Positions 1 to 10,224 of a stretch of 64,000 nucleotides of DNA are shown piece after piece. This stretch comes from Riemerella columbina (GTDB lineage: Bacteria; Bacteroidota; Bacteroidia; Flavobacteriales; Weeksellaceae), in NCBI RefSeq assembly GCF_030517065.1, contig NZ_CP103950.1, positions 372,001-436,000 of the forward strand. The letters run 5' to 3'. Numbering within the stretch: position 1 is the first letter of the stretch; each line of letters starts with the position of its first letter. The translations under genes were made by a program, and so were the position numbers. A model generated the notes under the pieces. The model searched no databases. It was not told the DNA's origin and saw only the letters and a program-made list of their open reading frames with translations.

Positions 1-2148
1 TGGAGAGAGTTACCACAGCCCACCATTTTATATTATGATAATGCGGCAGCTAGCGGCGCGCCAATCGATAATTTAACATTAACAGAATATAATCAACCTA
101 AAAGCGTTTGGACGGTGGTTACTTCGGGCTATAATCCAAGTTGCCAGTCTGAACCTACAGAATACCAATTTAGAATGGTTCAGAATCCAGTTTTGGACCA
201 GAACCAACAATCTATATTAATAGAATGCGATAATAATAATGATGGAGTTACCAGATTTAATCTAACTGATCTTAATGATGGATTTGTTAGCAATTCTAGC
301 CAATATGAGATAAAATACTACCGTAGTTATGATAGAAACACCAATAGGCTAAGTGGAGAGATTTCTGCAGAGCAAGCTCAAAATTTTGAAATTGATGCAT
401 CAGGAGAGCAGAGCATATACTATAGTTTTTCATTGCCAGGTACACCATGTTTTTCTGTAGCGCAGGCAGATTTTAAAGTTAATATAACAAAGCGCCCAAT
501 AGTACTTAAAGCTCATAAAGGACTGATTAAGTGTACAGGTTATACCTACGAAGTGAAATTTAATTTGGAAAAAATTATCCCAAAGGTATATGATGATTCT
601 AATTTAGATTATGATACTTTTATTACCAATGTAACATTCTACGAAACTGAAGCAGACGCCAACCAAGGGCTAAATGCTATCAGTGGTTATCAAAACTATA
701 CCCTTAATACGAGTGATGTTAAAAAGATATTTTGGGTAAGGTTTGAGTCTACAGAAGGTTGCTACTCGGTTGTTTCTTTCATTATTAAGGTAGTGAATGC
801 CACAGATTTAAAATTCTCTAATGAAGAAATGGAAGTTCACCTTTGTGAGTACCAATTTAGTGGCGCATTTAAGATTGATTTAAGAGCGTGGCTTGACCAA
901 CAGATAGAAAATAGTGAAGAAGGCAACAGCTTCCTAAATGATTATGAAGCCACATTGAGTGCTGAATATAATTTCTATTTAGAAAATCCAGTAGCTAATG
1001 CAATGGCGGTCGCTTTAACTTTAGATGAAGAACACCATTTTCAGCCAGACGCCCAGCATTATCCATATATTTATATAAAAGCTAGGGCAGATGACGAAGA
1101 CTGTTTCCAAATTGCTAAAATAACTTTTAGCTTTGCAGATACTGCATTTATAGAAATTCAATCTCCAGAGATATGTAGAGAAGATACCATAGACCTCACC
1201 TTTGTAAAGCAAGATTCAAGAATTAACCCTAATTCAGAATTAACATTTTATAGAAACCAAGAAGATTTAATTCAGGATAAAAACGCTATAGAGACCCCCG
1301 AAAGCTATCAATATGAAGAAGGCATTGATGAAATCATCGTGAAAATTATAGATAGCAATGCACCATGTCCTCAAAAAGCGAAAATTAAGTTGAGATTAAA
1401 GCCTGCACCAGAATTCTCCATTGAACCAGAGTTTTTTATATGCCCAACCGCACCAGGGATAGAGGTAGCGCCAGACTTATCTCAAACAGCAGCCGTGGGG
1501 CTCACACCAGAATTATTGATATGGGAGTTGCCAGATGGTAGTCAGGTGATCAAAAATTATCCAGAAACACAACTTAAAATCACAGAGGTCGGACAATATC
1601 AGTTAACCGTTAAAGCCAATAATGGATGCCAAGTTTCCAAAAGCTTTATAGTTACCCCTTATGATATTCCTACCATAGATCGTTTGATGGTGGATGGGAA
1701 TACTGTAACCGTTGTAGTAGATACACCAGAGCCAGATAAAACTCTGTTATACACTTATGAAGGATTAGGCGAGTGGCAGGAATCTCCTGTTTTTCACCAA
1801 GTGCCTTATGGGGTAGCCACATTCTATGCAAGAAATGATGGTATAGACTGTAATAGCCTGCCATACGCCACTTTGGTATTGCATAAAACCAATGTTATTA
1901 CCCCTAATGGTGATGGCAAGAACGATATTTGGACTTTGGATAACCTCCAAGTATTTGGAGGGCAGAAGGTGCAGCTCATTATTATAGATAGATACAACAG
2001 AACGGTATTCAATCAATCTTCTAACGAGAGCATTGTTTGGAACGGCTATTTTGAAGGTCGGGTGCTCCCAGAGTCTACCTATTGGTATCAGCTAACTTTG
2101 CCAGATGGTAGAGTGCTTTCGGGTTGGATTTTATTACGCAATAAATAG
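1..2148 (+). CDS. T9SS type B sorting domain surface protein, 5' end outside window
   Basis: The frame is open from base 1 and runs 715 codons to TAA, so the N-terminus and signal peptide lie upstream of the window. The visible part repeats a module of roughly 100 residues that starts with a hydrophobic-x-x-Cys step followed by F-x-L (Cys near window positions 225, 530, 845, 1175 and 1440), typical of large adhesin-like proteins of this phylum. The last ~85 residues (from NVITPNGDGKNDIW at about 1891) form the gliding-motility-associated C-terminal domain (CHU_C, TIGR04131), the type B signal for export and surface attachment by the type IX secretion system. Inferred role: secreted or cell-surface protein; the ligand cannot be told. 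No frameshift is seen in the visible part. Confidence 0.9.
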   Translation, partial: WRELPQPTILYYDNAAASGAPIDNLTLTEYNQPKSVWTVVTSGYNPSCQSEPTEYQFRMVQNPVLDQNQQSILIECDNNNDGVTRFNLTDLNDGFVSNSSQYEIKYYRSYDRNTNRLSGEISAEQAQNFEIDASGEQSIYYSFSLPGTPCFSVAQADFKVNITKRPIVLKAHKGLIKCTGYTYEVKFNLEKIIPKVYDDSNLDYDTFITNVTFYETEADANQGLNAISGYQNYTLNTSDVKKIFWVRFESTEGCYSVVSFIIKVVNATDLKFSNEEMEVHLCEYQFSGAFKIDLRAWLDQQIENSEEGNSFLNDYEATLSAEYNFYLENPVANAMAVALTLDEEHHFQPDAQHYPYIYIKARADDEDCFQIAKITFSFADTAFIEIQSPEICREDTIDLTFVKQDSRINPNSELTFYRNQEDLIQDKNAIETPESYQYEEGIDEIIVKIIDSNAPCPQKAKIKLRLKPAPEFSIEPEFFICPTAPGIEVAPDLSQTAAVGLTPELLIWELPDGSQVIKNYPETQLKITEVGQYQLTVKANNGCQVSKSFIVTPYDIPTIDRLMVDGNTVTVVVDTPEPDKTLLYTYEGLGEWQESPVFHQVPYGVATFYARNDGIDCNSLPYATLVLHKTNVITPNGDGKNDIWTLDNLQVFGGQKVQLIIIDRYNRTVFNQSSNESIVWNGYFEGRVLPESTYWYQLTLPDGRVLSGWILLRNK

Positions 2149-2224
2149 AGAAAACCTTGAGCAAAAATAATAGAGAGAAGGTTTCAGGGTACTAACCTCA
2201 AACCGCTCATCTCAAAAAAAGCCT

Positions 2225-2232
2225 TATCTTTG
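2225..2232 (+). promoter_or_regulatory. Bacteroidota -7 box upstream of der
   Basis: TATCTTTG matches TAnnTTTG and lies 60 bases before the der ATG. No TTTG is seen at the expected -33 spacing, so this is a partial match. Confidence 0.45.
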
Positions 2233-2292
2233 CTCACTGATTGGGCTCCAAGAGTTGGAGTAACCCATTTTATGATTTTTTAAATAGAAATT

Positions 2293-3600
2293 ATGTCAAA
2301 TATCGTGGCAATTGTAGGACGCCCTAATGTAGGCAAGTCCACATTATTTAACAGGCTTCTGGAAAGGAGAGAAGCCATAGTAGATTCCACGGCGGGCGTG
2401 ACCAGAGACCGCCATTACGGAAAATCCGATTGGAACGGTGTAGAATTTACCGTGATCGATACAGGGGGGTATGATGTAGGCTCTGATGATGTCTTTGAAG
2501 AAGAAATACGCCACCAAGTTCAGCTGGCGGTAGAGGAGGCCACCTCCATCATTTTTATGCTCAATGTAGAAGAAGGGCTGACCGATACCGATAGAGAAAT
2601 CTACGAAATGCTAAGGCGCTCTAATAAACCTATCTACATCGTGGTAAATAAGGTTGATTCAGCCAAAGAAGAACTTCCCGCTACCGAGTTCTACCAACTG
2701 GGGATAGACAAATATTACACCCTATCCTCCGCAACAGGCTCTGGCACTGGAGATTTGTTGGATGATGTGGTGGCAGGCTTCCCAACCACGGAGTATAAGG
2801 ACCCCTTTGAGGGCTTACCTAAAATTACGATTGTGGGGCGCCCTAATGTCGGCAAATCCACGCTGACCAATGCCCTATTAGACAATAAAAGAAATATCGT
2901 GACCGATGTTGCAGGCACCACGCGAGACAGCATAGAGACGCTGTACAACAAGTTTGGACACGAGTTTGTGCTGGTAGATACCGCAGGGATGCGCAAAAAA
3001 TCTAAAGTCAGTGAGAATTTAGAATTCTACTCCGTGATGCGCTCCGTGCGGGCGATAGAAAACTCAGATGTGGTGGTGATTATGGTAGATGCCACCCAAG
3101 GCTGGGAGTCGCAGGATATGAACATCTTCGGCATCGCTAAGAAAAACCGCAAGGGCATTGTGATTTTGGTGAATAAATGGGATTTAGTAGAGAAGGAAAC
3201 CAACACGATGCGAGATTTTGAAAACGCCATAAAAGAACGCATAGGGCAGTTTAATGATATCCCTATTCTGTTCATCTCTGCCCTAACCAAACAGCGGATT
3301 CTCAAAGCCGTAGAAGTAGCGATGGAGGTTTATGAAAACCGTAAAAAGAAAATCAAAACCTCTAAACTCAATGAGGTGATGCTCCCAATCTTTGAGCAAA
3401 CACCACCGCCAGCCACCAAAGGGAAATACATTAAAATAAAGTACTGTGTGCAGTTGCCTACGCCATCGCCGCAGTTTGTATTTTTCTGTAACCTGCCGCA
3501 GTATGTTAAGGAGCCCTACAAACGCTTTACAGAAAACCAACTCCGCAAAGCCTTCGGCTTTCAGGGCGTACCCATAGAGGTCTACTTCCGACAAAAATAA
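2293..3600 (+). CDS. der: ribosome biogenesis GTPase Der (EngA)
   Basis: 435 residues, the normal Der length. Two tandem GTPase domains are visible: GRPNVGKS at residues 9-16 and again at about 182-189, each followed by a DTGG/DTAG switch II motif and an NKxD motif (NKVD, NKWD). The C-terminal KH-like domain follows and ends in VEVYFRQK. Der binds the 50S subunit during assembly and is essential in most bacteria. It has its own -7 box at 2225 and a strong terminator at 3604, so it looks monocistronic. The ATG start is supported by the P-loop lying immediately behind it. Confidence 0.97.
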   Translation: MSNIVAIVGRPNVGKSTLFNRLLERREAIVDSTAGVTRDRHYGKSDWNGVEFTVIDTGGYDVGSDDVFEEEIRHQVQLAVEEATSIIFMLNVEEGLTDTDREIYEMLRRSNKPIYIVVNKVDSAKEELPATEFYQLGIDKYYTLSSATGSGTGDLLDDVVAGFPTTEYKDPFEGLPKITIVGRPNVGKSTLTNALLDNKRNIVTDVAGTTRDSIETLYNKFGHEFVLVDTAGMRKKSKVSENLEFYSVMRSVRAIENSDVVVIMVDATQGWESQDMNIFGIAKKNRKGIVILVNKWDLVEKETNTMRDFENAIKERIGQFNDIPILFISALTKQRILKAVEVAMEVYENRKKKIKTSKLNEVMLPIFEQTPPPATKGKYIKIKYCVQLPTPSPQFVFFCNLPQYVKEPYKRFTENQLRKAFGFQGVPIEVYFRQK

Positions 3601-3603
3601 ACG

Positions 3604-3632
3604 AAAAGCCCAGTTGATGCTGGGCTTTTTTT
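3604..3632 (+). terminator. rho-independent terminator of der
   Basis: Ten-base-pair stem AAAAGCCCAG/CTGGGCTTTT with a 6-base loop, running into a T tract, starting 3 bases after the der stop. Confidence 0.9.
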
Positions 3633-3869
3633 ATGGCTTGCAGGGCGTGGAGACTTCCTTTAATGGTATAGCGCTACTGATGATTTTATATCCTCCATAG
3701 CCTAATGACCTCCATAGGTGGCACGGCGAAATCTATTCTCAGGCTAAAACTTAGCTTCATCAGAAAAAGGAAGGAATTATCATTTTAGCAATAAAACATC
3801 ATAGAATTAGTATTTTAGTTAATGTTTTGCCTCTTTTGCCCCCTTCCGAAGGGGCTGTTGGTCGGTGGA

Positions 3870-4364
3870 CTATTGTTCACTTTCGGGGGTAGGGGGTGTG
3901 GGCTTCCTACTCCTACTGGCAGGGTATTGCTGTTTCAGGTCGGCGAAGATGCTGCCAGCGCCAGGGTCGTTATTGGTGGCAGCCACCTTCATAGCACGGT
4001 AAAACATCAGGGCGGTACCATCTAAATCATAACCTAAGAGCATATTGGTGTCCTTCATCAGTTGTAGTTGTTGGTCCAAGAGGTTAATCAGCTCATTCAG
4101 TTGTTTGTGCGCCGTATAGTCTTGGTCAAACTCGGTTTTGTCCACATAGGTCGGGATTTTGCTGGGGTTGGCATCCATCTGTAGTTTTACGCGGTCTATC
4201 CATACCTCCTTCTCATACTTTACCCTACCGAAGCCCTTGCGCTGTGTAGGCGTTAGGCTTTTCACTTTTCCACTAAGCACACCAGCAATGGTGCTGATGG
4301 CGGTTTTCACTTGGTTGATTTCCTCAGGACTGAAGCTGACAGAAATCGTGTTCTCATTACTCAT
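3870..4364 (-). CDS. hypothetical protein, Bacteroidota-type
   Basis: 164 residues, mostly predicted helical, without signal peptide or membrane segment. It starts MSNENTISVSFSPEEINQ and ends in a proline-rich tail (PTPPTPESEQ). Conserved-looking blocks are TPTQRKGFGRVKYEKEVW and DLDGTALMFYRAMKVAA. I recognise no domain. Good coding character, an ATG start and isolation between two spacers of about 230 bases support a real single gene. The spacers (3633-3869 and 4365-4592) hold no further gene that I can see. Confidence 0.75.
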   Translation of the reverse strand: MSNENTISVSFSPEEINQVKTAISTIAGVLSGKVKSLTPTQRKGFGRVKYEKEVWIDRVKLQMDANPSKIPTYVDKTEFDQDYTAHKQLNELINLLDQQLQLMKDTNMLLGYDLDGTALMFYRAMKVAATNNDPGAGSIFADLKQQYPASRSRKPTPPTPESEQ

Positions 4365-4592
4365 TTTTCAATTGTTTTAAAATGTTAAACTTTAATGAAT
4401 ATCAAATGCCTTATTCGGGGTTTGTGTGTCAATACGACACCCCTTCCTAAAGACTGTTTAAAAATATCACATTTTCTGTATAACTACCAAATGATTTTTA
4501 AAGAAAATAAAAAATAGGCTTTATTTGGAGGTTTCGGGCGTGGGGGTGATAAAAAAAATGTATTTTTGTAGTCGTTAAAAAACCATAGAACA

Positions 4593-5789
4593 ATGCCAAA
4601 AATATCTCAAAGAGCGGCTCATATGCCTGCATCGCCTATCAGAAAGTTAGTCCCTTATGCCTTAGCAGCGAAACAAAAGGGCGTTAAAGTCTACCACCTG
4701 AACATCGGTCAGCCCGATATTAACACCCCAGAGGCGGCATTAGAAGAGCTGAAAAACATCCACCTCAAAGTCTTAGAATATGCCCTCTCCGAAGGTAATT
4801 TAGACTACCGCGAGGCACTGGCAACTTATTACCAAAGCTTAGGCTTTTCGGATATTACCACAGAGCACTTCATCGTGACCAATGGTGGCTCCGAGGCGCT
4901 TAACTTTGCCCTCTCTACCCTCTGTGATGAGGGCGATGAAATCATCATCCCAGAGCCTTATTACGCCAACTACAACGGATTTTCTAACCACATCAAAGTC
5001 AAAGTAGTGGCAGTGCCTTCTTCCATAGAAAACGGCTTTGCCCTCCCAAGTATAGAGGCTTTTGAAGAAAAAATAACCGATAGAACTAAAGCCATCTTGA
5101 TCTGTAACCCGGGCAATCCTACAGGCTACCTCTACACCAAAGAAGAGCTGGCACAACTGGCACAGATAGCCCTAAAACACGATGTGGTGATCATCTCTGA
5201 TGAGGTCTACCGTGAGTATGTTTATGACGGTGAGAAGCAAACCTCTATGCTGGCATTCCCAGAGCTGAAGGAGCATTGTATCATCATCGATTCGGAATCT
5301 AAGCGCTATTCTATGTGTGGGGTGCGCATCGGCTGTATGGTCACCCGTTCAAAAACGATTAAAGATGCCGCGATGAAGTTCGCACAAGCGCGCCTCAGTC
5401 CTGTGCTGATAGGGCAAATTATCGCTACCAAAGCCCACCAGAACGACCACGCCTACATCTCCGAAGTTCGAGAAGAATACACCAAGCGCAGAAATCTATT
5501 AGTAAAACTCCTTAACGAAATCCCTGGGGTGTACTGCCCAATGCCGAAGGGGGCTTTCTACTGTATGGTGGAGCTGCCTGTGGATGATGCGGAGAAATTT
5601 GCGCAGTGGCTTTTAGAATCTTATGAACACAACAAAGAAACCATTATGGTGGCTCCTGCGGGCGGCTTTTATTCTAATCCAGAATTAGGGAAAAAGCAAG
5701 TGCGGATGGCGTATGTCCTCAACGAGGCAGACCTCAAACGCAGTGCCGAGATTCTTAAAGATGCTTTAGAAAAGTATAACCGCCAATAG
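4593..5789 (+). CDS. PLP-dependent class I/II aminotransferase (aspartate aminotransferase family)
   Basis: 398 residues, full length for fold type I aminotransferases. Visible landmarks are GQPDINTPEAA near residue 40, NPGNPTGY near 172, the cofactor-ring aspartate in ISDEVYREY near 202, the Schiff-base lysine K237 in SESKRYSMCGVRIG, and the arginine near the C-terminus in KKQVRMAY. The family transfers amino groups between aspartate-like amino acids and 2-oxoacids; the exact substrate is not readable. A TATTTTTG -7 box at 4561-4568 lies 25 bases upstream. murB follows 33 bases downstream on the same strand, so the two may be co-transcribed. Confidence 0.9.
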   Translation: MPKISQRAAHMPASPIRKLVPYALAAKQKGVKVYHLNIGQPDINTPEAALEELKNIHLKVLEYALSEGNLDYREALATYYQSLGFSDITTEHFIVTNGGSEALNFALSTLCDEGDEIIIPEPYYANYNGFSNHIKVKVVAVPSSIENGFALPSIEAFEEKITDRTKAILICNPGNPTGYLYTKEELAQLAQIALKHDVVIISDEVYREYVYDGEKQTSMLAFPELKEHCIIIDSESKRYSMCGVRIGCMVTRSKTIKDAAMKFAQARLSPVLIGQIIATKAHQNDHAYISEVREEYTKRRNLLVKLLNEIPGVYCPMPKGAFYCMVELPVDDAEKFAQWLLESYEHNKETIMVAPAGGFYSNPELGKKQVRMAYVLNEADLKRSAEILKDALEKYNRQ

Positions 5790-5822
5790 TCCCACCTCTC
5801 TAACCCATTTTTATACCCTTTG

Positions 5823-6848
5823 ATGATGAGTGCCATTAAAACCAACCAATCGCTAAAGCCGTACAATACCTTTGGGGTAGAGGCTTCGGCGCGTTATTTT
5901 GCAGAAGTCCATACGGTGGAAGCACTAAAAACGCTACTCCAAAATCCAGAGTTCAAGCCTTTGCCTAAGCTCTTTTTGGGCGGTGGGAGCAATCTGTTGC
6001 TGACCCAAGATTTTGAAGGCTTGGTGGTGGCGCTCCAGATGAAGGGCATCACAGAAACTCTGGTGAATGATGATGAGGTGCTGGTAACGGCGCAGGCAGG
6101 TGAAAATTGGCATCAGTTTGTGTGCTATAACATTGAGAGGAACTACGGCGGATTGGAGAATTTATCCCTCATCCCAGGGAATGTAGGCACCTCGCCGATA
6201 CAAAACATCGGGGCTTATGGCGTGGAGATTAAAGACTATTTTGAGTCTTGCGAGGTGCTCAACTTAGCCACTTTGGAAGTGGAAACTTGGGACCGCACAA
6301 AGTGCCGATTTGGCTACCGAGATTCCATCTTTAAACAGGAAGCCAAGGGGCAGTATATCATTCTTTCGGTTACATTTAGGCTCACGCGCCAGCACCACCG
6401 CATCAGAACCGATTATGGCGCTATACAAGCTGAACTCCACAAAATGGGCATAGCGGAGCCGACCATTAGCGCAGTCTCTCAGGCGGTGATCGCCATCAGG
6501 ACTTCCAAACTTCCCAATCCAAAGGAAATAGGGAATGCAGGGAGTTTTTTTAAAAACCCGACCATTAGCACAGAACAATACGCAAAACTCAAACAAGAAT
6601 ACCCAGAAATACCAGGCTATGAGGGCTCCCAAGGGGTTAAAGTGCCAGCGGGTTGGCTCATAGAAAAAGCGGGATGGAAAGCAAAGTCCATCGGCGAGGT
6701 GGCCACGCACCAGCACCAAGCCTTAGTGATTATCAATGCCACGGGCAAGGCATCAGGGCAAGAGATTTTTGATTTCTCCACGCAGATCATCCAAGCTGTC
6801 CAGCGGCAGTTCGGCATTACCTTAGAACGAGAGGTTAATGTGATTTAA
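5823..6848 (+). CDS. murB: UDP-N-acetylenolpyruvoylglucosamine reductase MurB
   Basis: About 341 residues, the long type I MurB as in E. coli. FAD-binding motif LGGGSNLL near residue 55, then IPGNVGTSPIQNIGAYG, the catalytic serine in NAGSFFKNP and the catalytic glutamate near the C-terminus (LEREVNVI). It reduces the enolpyruvyl group to give UDP-MurNAc, the second committed step of peptidoglycan synthesis, in the cytoplasm. Two ATG codons (5823, 5826) follow a TTG at 5820; I take the first ATG. It lies 33 bases after the aminotransferase gene. Confidence 0.95.
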   Translation: MMSAIKTNQSLKPYNTFGVEASARYFAEVHTVEALKTLLQNPEFKPLPKLFLGGGSNLLLTQDFEGLVVALQMKGITETLVNDDEVLVTAQAGENWHQFVCYNIERNYGGLENLSLIPGNVGTSPIQNIGAYGVEIKDYFESCEVLNLATLEVETWDRTKCRFGYRDSIFKQEAKGQYIILSVTFRLTRQHHRIRTDYGAIQAELHKMGIAEPTISAVSQAVIAIRTSKLPNPKEIGNAGSFFKNPTISTEQYAKLKQEYPEIPGYEGSQGVKVPAGWLIEKAGWKAKSIGEVATHQHQALVIINATGKASGQEIFDFSTQIIQAVQRQFGITLEREVNVI

Positions 6849-6900
6849 AGCAAGGGAAAAAAACAGAGATATTTTAGGTAAAAAAAGAATGGCAGTCTTC

Positions 6901-7665
6901 TCACGAAGCTGCCATTTGTCCTAATAAATACAAACCTTTGAGCGTATGGAGGCGGTCGGCAATGTGGATTTTATCTGTTAGTGGCTTATAGATGTGAGAC
7001 ACGCCACCTGTAGCAATCACCAAGCATTGGTCTTCCACCTCTTCGTTAATTCTATCGATAAAGCCTTCTACCATCCCCAGAAAGCCGTACATCATTCCGC
7101 TTTGCATACAAGTTACGGTATCCAATCCCAGCACTGTTTTGGGCTTTTTGAGTTCTATTTCTGGCAGTTGTGCGGTCTGTCCCACTAAGGAATTCAGCGA
7201 GGTGATAATCCCAGGAGCGATGATCACGCCGAGGGTCTCGCCATTCTCTGCCAAACAGCTGGCGGTAAGAGCAGTGCCAAAATCAATGATGATTTTCTTC
7301 TTCTGTGGGTAGAGGTGGTGCGCTGCAACCAGATTGGCGTAAATATCCGTGCCCATTTGTTTGGACTTCGGTTGCACCGCCGAGGGCGTATTTCTATCCA
7401 CTAAAATAGGCACTTGCTGGTGTATTTTCTCTATCGCTTTTACAATATCGTGGGTCATCTGCGGCACCACAGAACCGATAATCACCTTAGAAATACTGCC
7501 CAGCGCTATCCCATAGGATTGATACATCATCTGGAACTGTATAAAAAGCTCATCTTTAGTTCTATAAGGTTTGGTATTGAGCACCCAAGAGAGGCTACAA
7601 TTCTCCCCCTCAAACAGCCCAAAACGGATATTGGTATTCCCGATATTGATAACAATGGTGTTCAT
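6901..7665 (-). CDS. coaX: type III pantothenate kinase CoaX
   Basis: 254 residues, usual CoaX length. The N-terminal phosphate-binding motif is present as IVINIGNTNIRFGLF (Asn replaces the common first Asp, giving INIGNTN), then GTDIYANLVAAHHLYP, the second phosphate motif DFGTALT and the adenosine motif VIATGGVSHIY. It phosphorylates pantothenate, the first step of coenzyme A synthesis. It is convergent with murB (52 bases between the stops) and lies 33 bases after the M1 peptidase gene on the same strand, so it may be read from that gene's transcript. Confidence 0.94.
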   Translation of the reverse strand: MNTIVINIGNTNIRFGLFEGENCSLSWVLNTKPYRTKDELFIQFQMMYQSYGIALGSISKVIIGSVVPQMTHDIVKAIEKIHQQVPILVDRNTPSAVQPKSKQMGTDIYANLVAAHHLYPQKKKIIIDFGTALTASCLAENGETLGVIIAPGIITSLNSLVGQTAQLPEIELKKPKTVLGLDTVTCMQSGMMYGFLGMVEGFIDRINEEVEDQCLVIATGGVSHIYKPLTDKIHIADRLHTLKGLYLLGQMAAS

Positions 7666-7698
7666 AGAATTGATAATTAAATGAGAATGAGCGATGGT

Positions 7699-9567
7699 TT
7701 ACTTTACTTCTACAAAATTATTTTCAGGGTTGATATCGGCTAAGCGCTGAGAAAAATCTATGCCTAAAACCTCAATTTCGGCTTTGGTGTAAGGGATTTC
7801 AAAGGTGTATTCTTGCGTGGTCCAATACCAATAAGGCAGCGTGGTAAATGCCCCAAAATAATCCGAAGTTTTAGGCTGGCGCATCAGATTAGAGGGGATA
7901 TGATAGATTTTGATATCTTTATTTTTAGTCAGCACCCCAAAGTCTATCGGCATCGGGATTTCCCCTTTGTTGATTAAGGTAATTTGGGTTTTGTCTTTCA
8001 GATATTTAACCTCTTTTATGGCATAGTCTATCGTCTTGGTGGTGTTGATCCAATAGTGCTGAAACCACTTTAAGTCCATTCCAGATTTTTGTTGAGCAAT
8101 ATGCAGGAAATCTCGGTCAGTAGGGTGGTGGAGCACCCATTCATCATAATAATTTTTGAGGGCAGATTTTAAGGTTTCCTCCCCCATAATGTAGCCCAAT
8201 TCTACCAAAAATAACTCGCCTTTGGTATAGCTGGCGACAGAATACGCCGAGGCATCATCGTGGTGGTCACCCAACCAAACGGCAGGCTCTTCTTTTCCAG
8301 ATTTTACCATTTTACGATAGCCCTCCAGCGCCCCAACGAAAGGATTAGGCAGCGGCTGTTGCGGTGGGAATAATTGGTACATCACAAAATCTTCGGCATA
8401 GCTGGTAAAGCCTTCATCCATCCACGGTCGCACGCTTTCATTGGTGGCGAGCATTTGTTGGTACCAAGAATGTCCGCCCTCGTGAGCCATCAGACCAATT
8501 AAAGATTCTAAAGACTTGGCTTCGCCCAAAATCATTGTGCACATCCCGTATTCCATACCGCCATCTCCCCCTTGGATAAAGGCATAAGTCGGATAAACAT
8601 AGCGCCCAAAGTTGGCATTCATCAGTTGGAAAAATTGCGTAACATAAGGCTGAGCTTGGCTCCAATATTTTGTTTTTTCGGACGGTTGATAAACGAAGTA
8701 AACCTTAGGTCCATCAGGAACGATGAAGGATTCCACGGTGTAATCAGGGTCTGCCGCCCAAGCGAAATCCAGAATATTTTTAGCAGTCCAGTGCCAAACG
8801 GCTTTGCCCCAAGCATCGGTTTTAATGTCGGCATCGGTTTGGTAGCCTTTCACCGCTTCAGGATTTTTTAAAATGCCCCCTGCCCCGATGATATATTGCG
8901 GGTCAATATGGATGCGAACATCATAATCCGAAAACGGCGCGTGGAACTCCCTGCCCACATAATCAAAAGTAGCCCAACCATCGTAGTCGTACTCCGCAAT
9001 TTTAGGATACCACTGGGTCATGGTCATCTCTATGCCTTCTTTATTTTGGCGCCCTGCACGGCGGATTTGATACGGAATGTTGGCATCCCAAGCCATCGTG
9101 AAAGTAGTGGTAGAGTTTGGTTTTATAGGCGTGTGGAGTTTGACTTTCATAATGGTTTCTTGGATTTCAAACTCTAAATTTTGTCCGTTTTGTTTAATCC
9201 AATGGATGTTCTGGGCGCCCTCCTCTCCTTGTGGAATTTGGATGAGGCGAGAGACCATTTTTCCGTGTTTATTTTTCTCGGCAAGGCGTCTGTCTGCGTG
9301 GTTGCCTTGTTGCTGCACGCGCTGATCCATTAAAGAATTAGGCTTAAAGGCATTCCAATATAGATTAAAATAAACCTCGTGAAGTTCATCAGGAGAGTTG
9401 TTGGTGTAGGTAATGGTTTGCTCGCCTTGGTAGGTGTAATTTTGCGCATCTACTTGGATGTCCATTTGGTAGCTGGCGTGCTGTTGATAGTAGGGCTTTT
9501 TCTGTGCCCAACCCCAGCTGAATAGATTAAAAACTAAAGCGAATAGAAAGGCTTTTTTCATCTTCAA
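7699..9567 (-). CDS. M1 family zinc metallopeptidase, secreted
   Basis: 622 residues with a signal peptide (MKMKKAFLFALVFNLFSWGWA). The gluzincin motif HEGGH occupies residues 362-366 and the third zinc ligand E385 follows 18 residues after the second His (WMDEGF). A substrate-anchor variant, GGMEYG, lies about 24 residues before it. M1 enzymes remove N-terminal amino acids from peptides; this one is predicted to work in the periplasm or outside the cell. No C-terminal sorting domain is visible (it ends NPENNFVEVK). coaX follows 33 bases downstream. Confidence 0.93.
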   Translation of the reverse strand: MKMKKAFLFALVFNLFSWGWAQKKPYYQQHASYQMDIQVDAQNYTYQGEQTITYTNNSPDELHEVYFNLYWNAFKPNSLMDQRVQQQGNHADRRLAEKNKHGKMVSRLIQIPQGEEGAQNIHWIKQNGQNLEFEIQETIMKVKLHTPIKPNSTTTFTMAWDANIPYQIRRAGRQNKEGIEMTMTQWYPKIAEYDYDGWATFDYVGREFHAPFSDYDVRIHIDPQYIIGAGGILKNPEAVKGYQTDADIKTDAWGKAVWHWTAKNILDFAWAADPDYTVESFIVPDGPKVYFVYQPSEKTKYWSQAQPYVTQFFQLMNANFGRYVYPTYAFIQGGDGGMEYGMCTMILGEAKSLESLIGLMAHEGGHSWYQQMLATNESVRPWMDEGFTSYAEDFVMYQLFPPQQPLPNPFVGALEGYRKMVKSGKEEPAVWLGDHHDDASAYSVASYTKGELFLVELGYIMGEETLKSALKNYYDEWVLHHPTDRDFLHIAQQKSGMDLKWFQHYWINTTKTIDYAIKEVKYLKDKTQITLINKGEIPMPIDFGVLTKNKDIKIYHIPSNLMRQPKTSDYFGAFTTLPYWYWTTQEYTFEIPYTKAEIEVLGIDFSQRLADINPENNFVEVK

Positions 9568-9690
9568 AGGTTAAAATTAAGCGCCAAAGATAATAAAATT
9601 ATATAAGAGTGGCGGGGAGGCTGTGACTTTTCATCGGTTATTTTTAAGCGAAAAGTAATACCTTTGTAGTTTTATTTTTAATATCAAAAA

Positions 9691-10038
9691 ATGACACAAG
9701 AACAACAACACTGGCAGCAGGTGGAGGCTTTTTTTGAAACGCATTTTCAGGCGGAACCTCACTTGCCGGTTGAAACAATGCTCTTTCTAATTGGCGTGCA
9801 GGAGCTTGGCGGTGGTAAACAAAAATACAGCAAAGATGATAAGGTGAATTTAATCCACATCGCGGTTTGTAGGCTGTTGGAGCCTTTTGGTTTTTATCGC
9901 TTTCAGTCTTTTGATGCCGATGGTTGGCCGCATTATGAAGTCTTGGAACCTTTACCAGAACTCAAACCCAATGAGCAAACTCTATTGATGAAAAAGGCGA
10001 TTATCCAATATTTTTTAGATGAAGGCTTGATTTCTTAA
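9691..10038 (+). CDS. conserved hypothetical protein
   Basis: 115 residues, soluble, acidic, no signal peptide. Blocks such as MLFLIGVQELGGG and DADGWPHYEVLEPLP look conserved and I recall similar short proteins in flavobacteria, but know no function. A TACCTTTG -7 box at 9659-9666 lies 24 bases before the ATG, which supports the start and independent transcription. Confidence 0.75.
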   Translation: MTQEQQHWQQVEAFFETHFQAEPHLPVETMLFLIGVQELGGGKQKYSKDDKVNLIHIAVCRLLEPFGFYRFQSFDADGWPHYEVLEPLPELKPNEQTLLMKKAIIQYFLDEGLIS

Positions 10039-10224
10039 ATTCAAAACTCTGGTTGAGTGTGGGGCAGCCAGTTCAATCATCAAGAGAGGAAAATAAAACA
10101 GGGTAAATTCATAATATTTTGTTAAAATTATCGTTTTTAACTTTTATGGTTTAAAAAATAAGTTAAATAATTTTTCAATAACCAAAATAGTTGTAATTTT
10201 AACACTTCAAAAATAATATCTAAG

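Noticed and set aside
6264-6719. Minus-strand 151-codon frame inside murB
   Set aside because: Fully covered by a well-supported enzyme gene on the plus strand with correct catalytic motifs.
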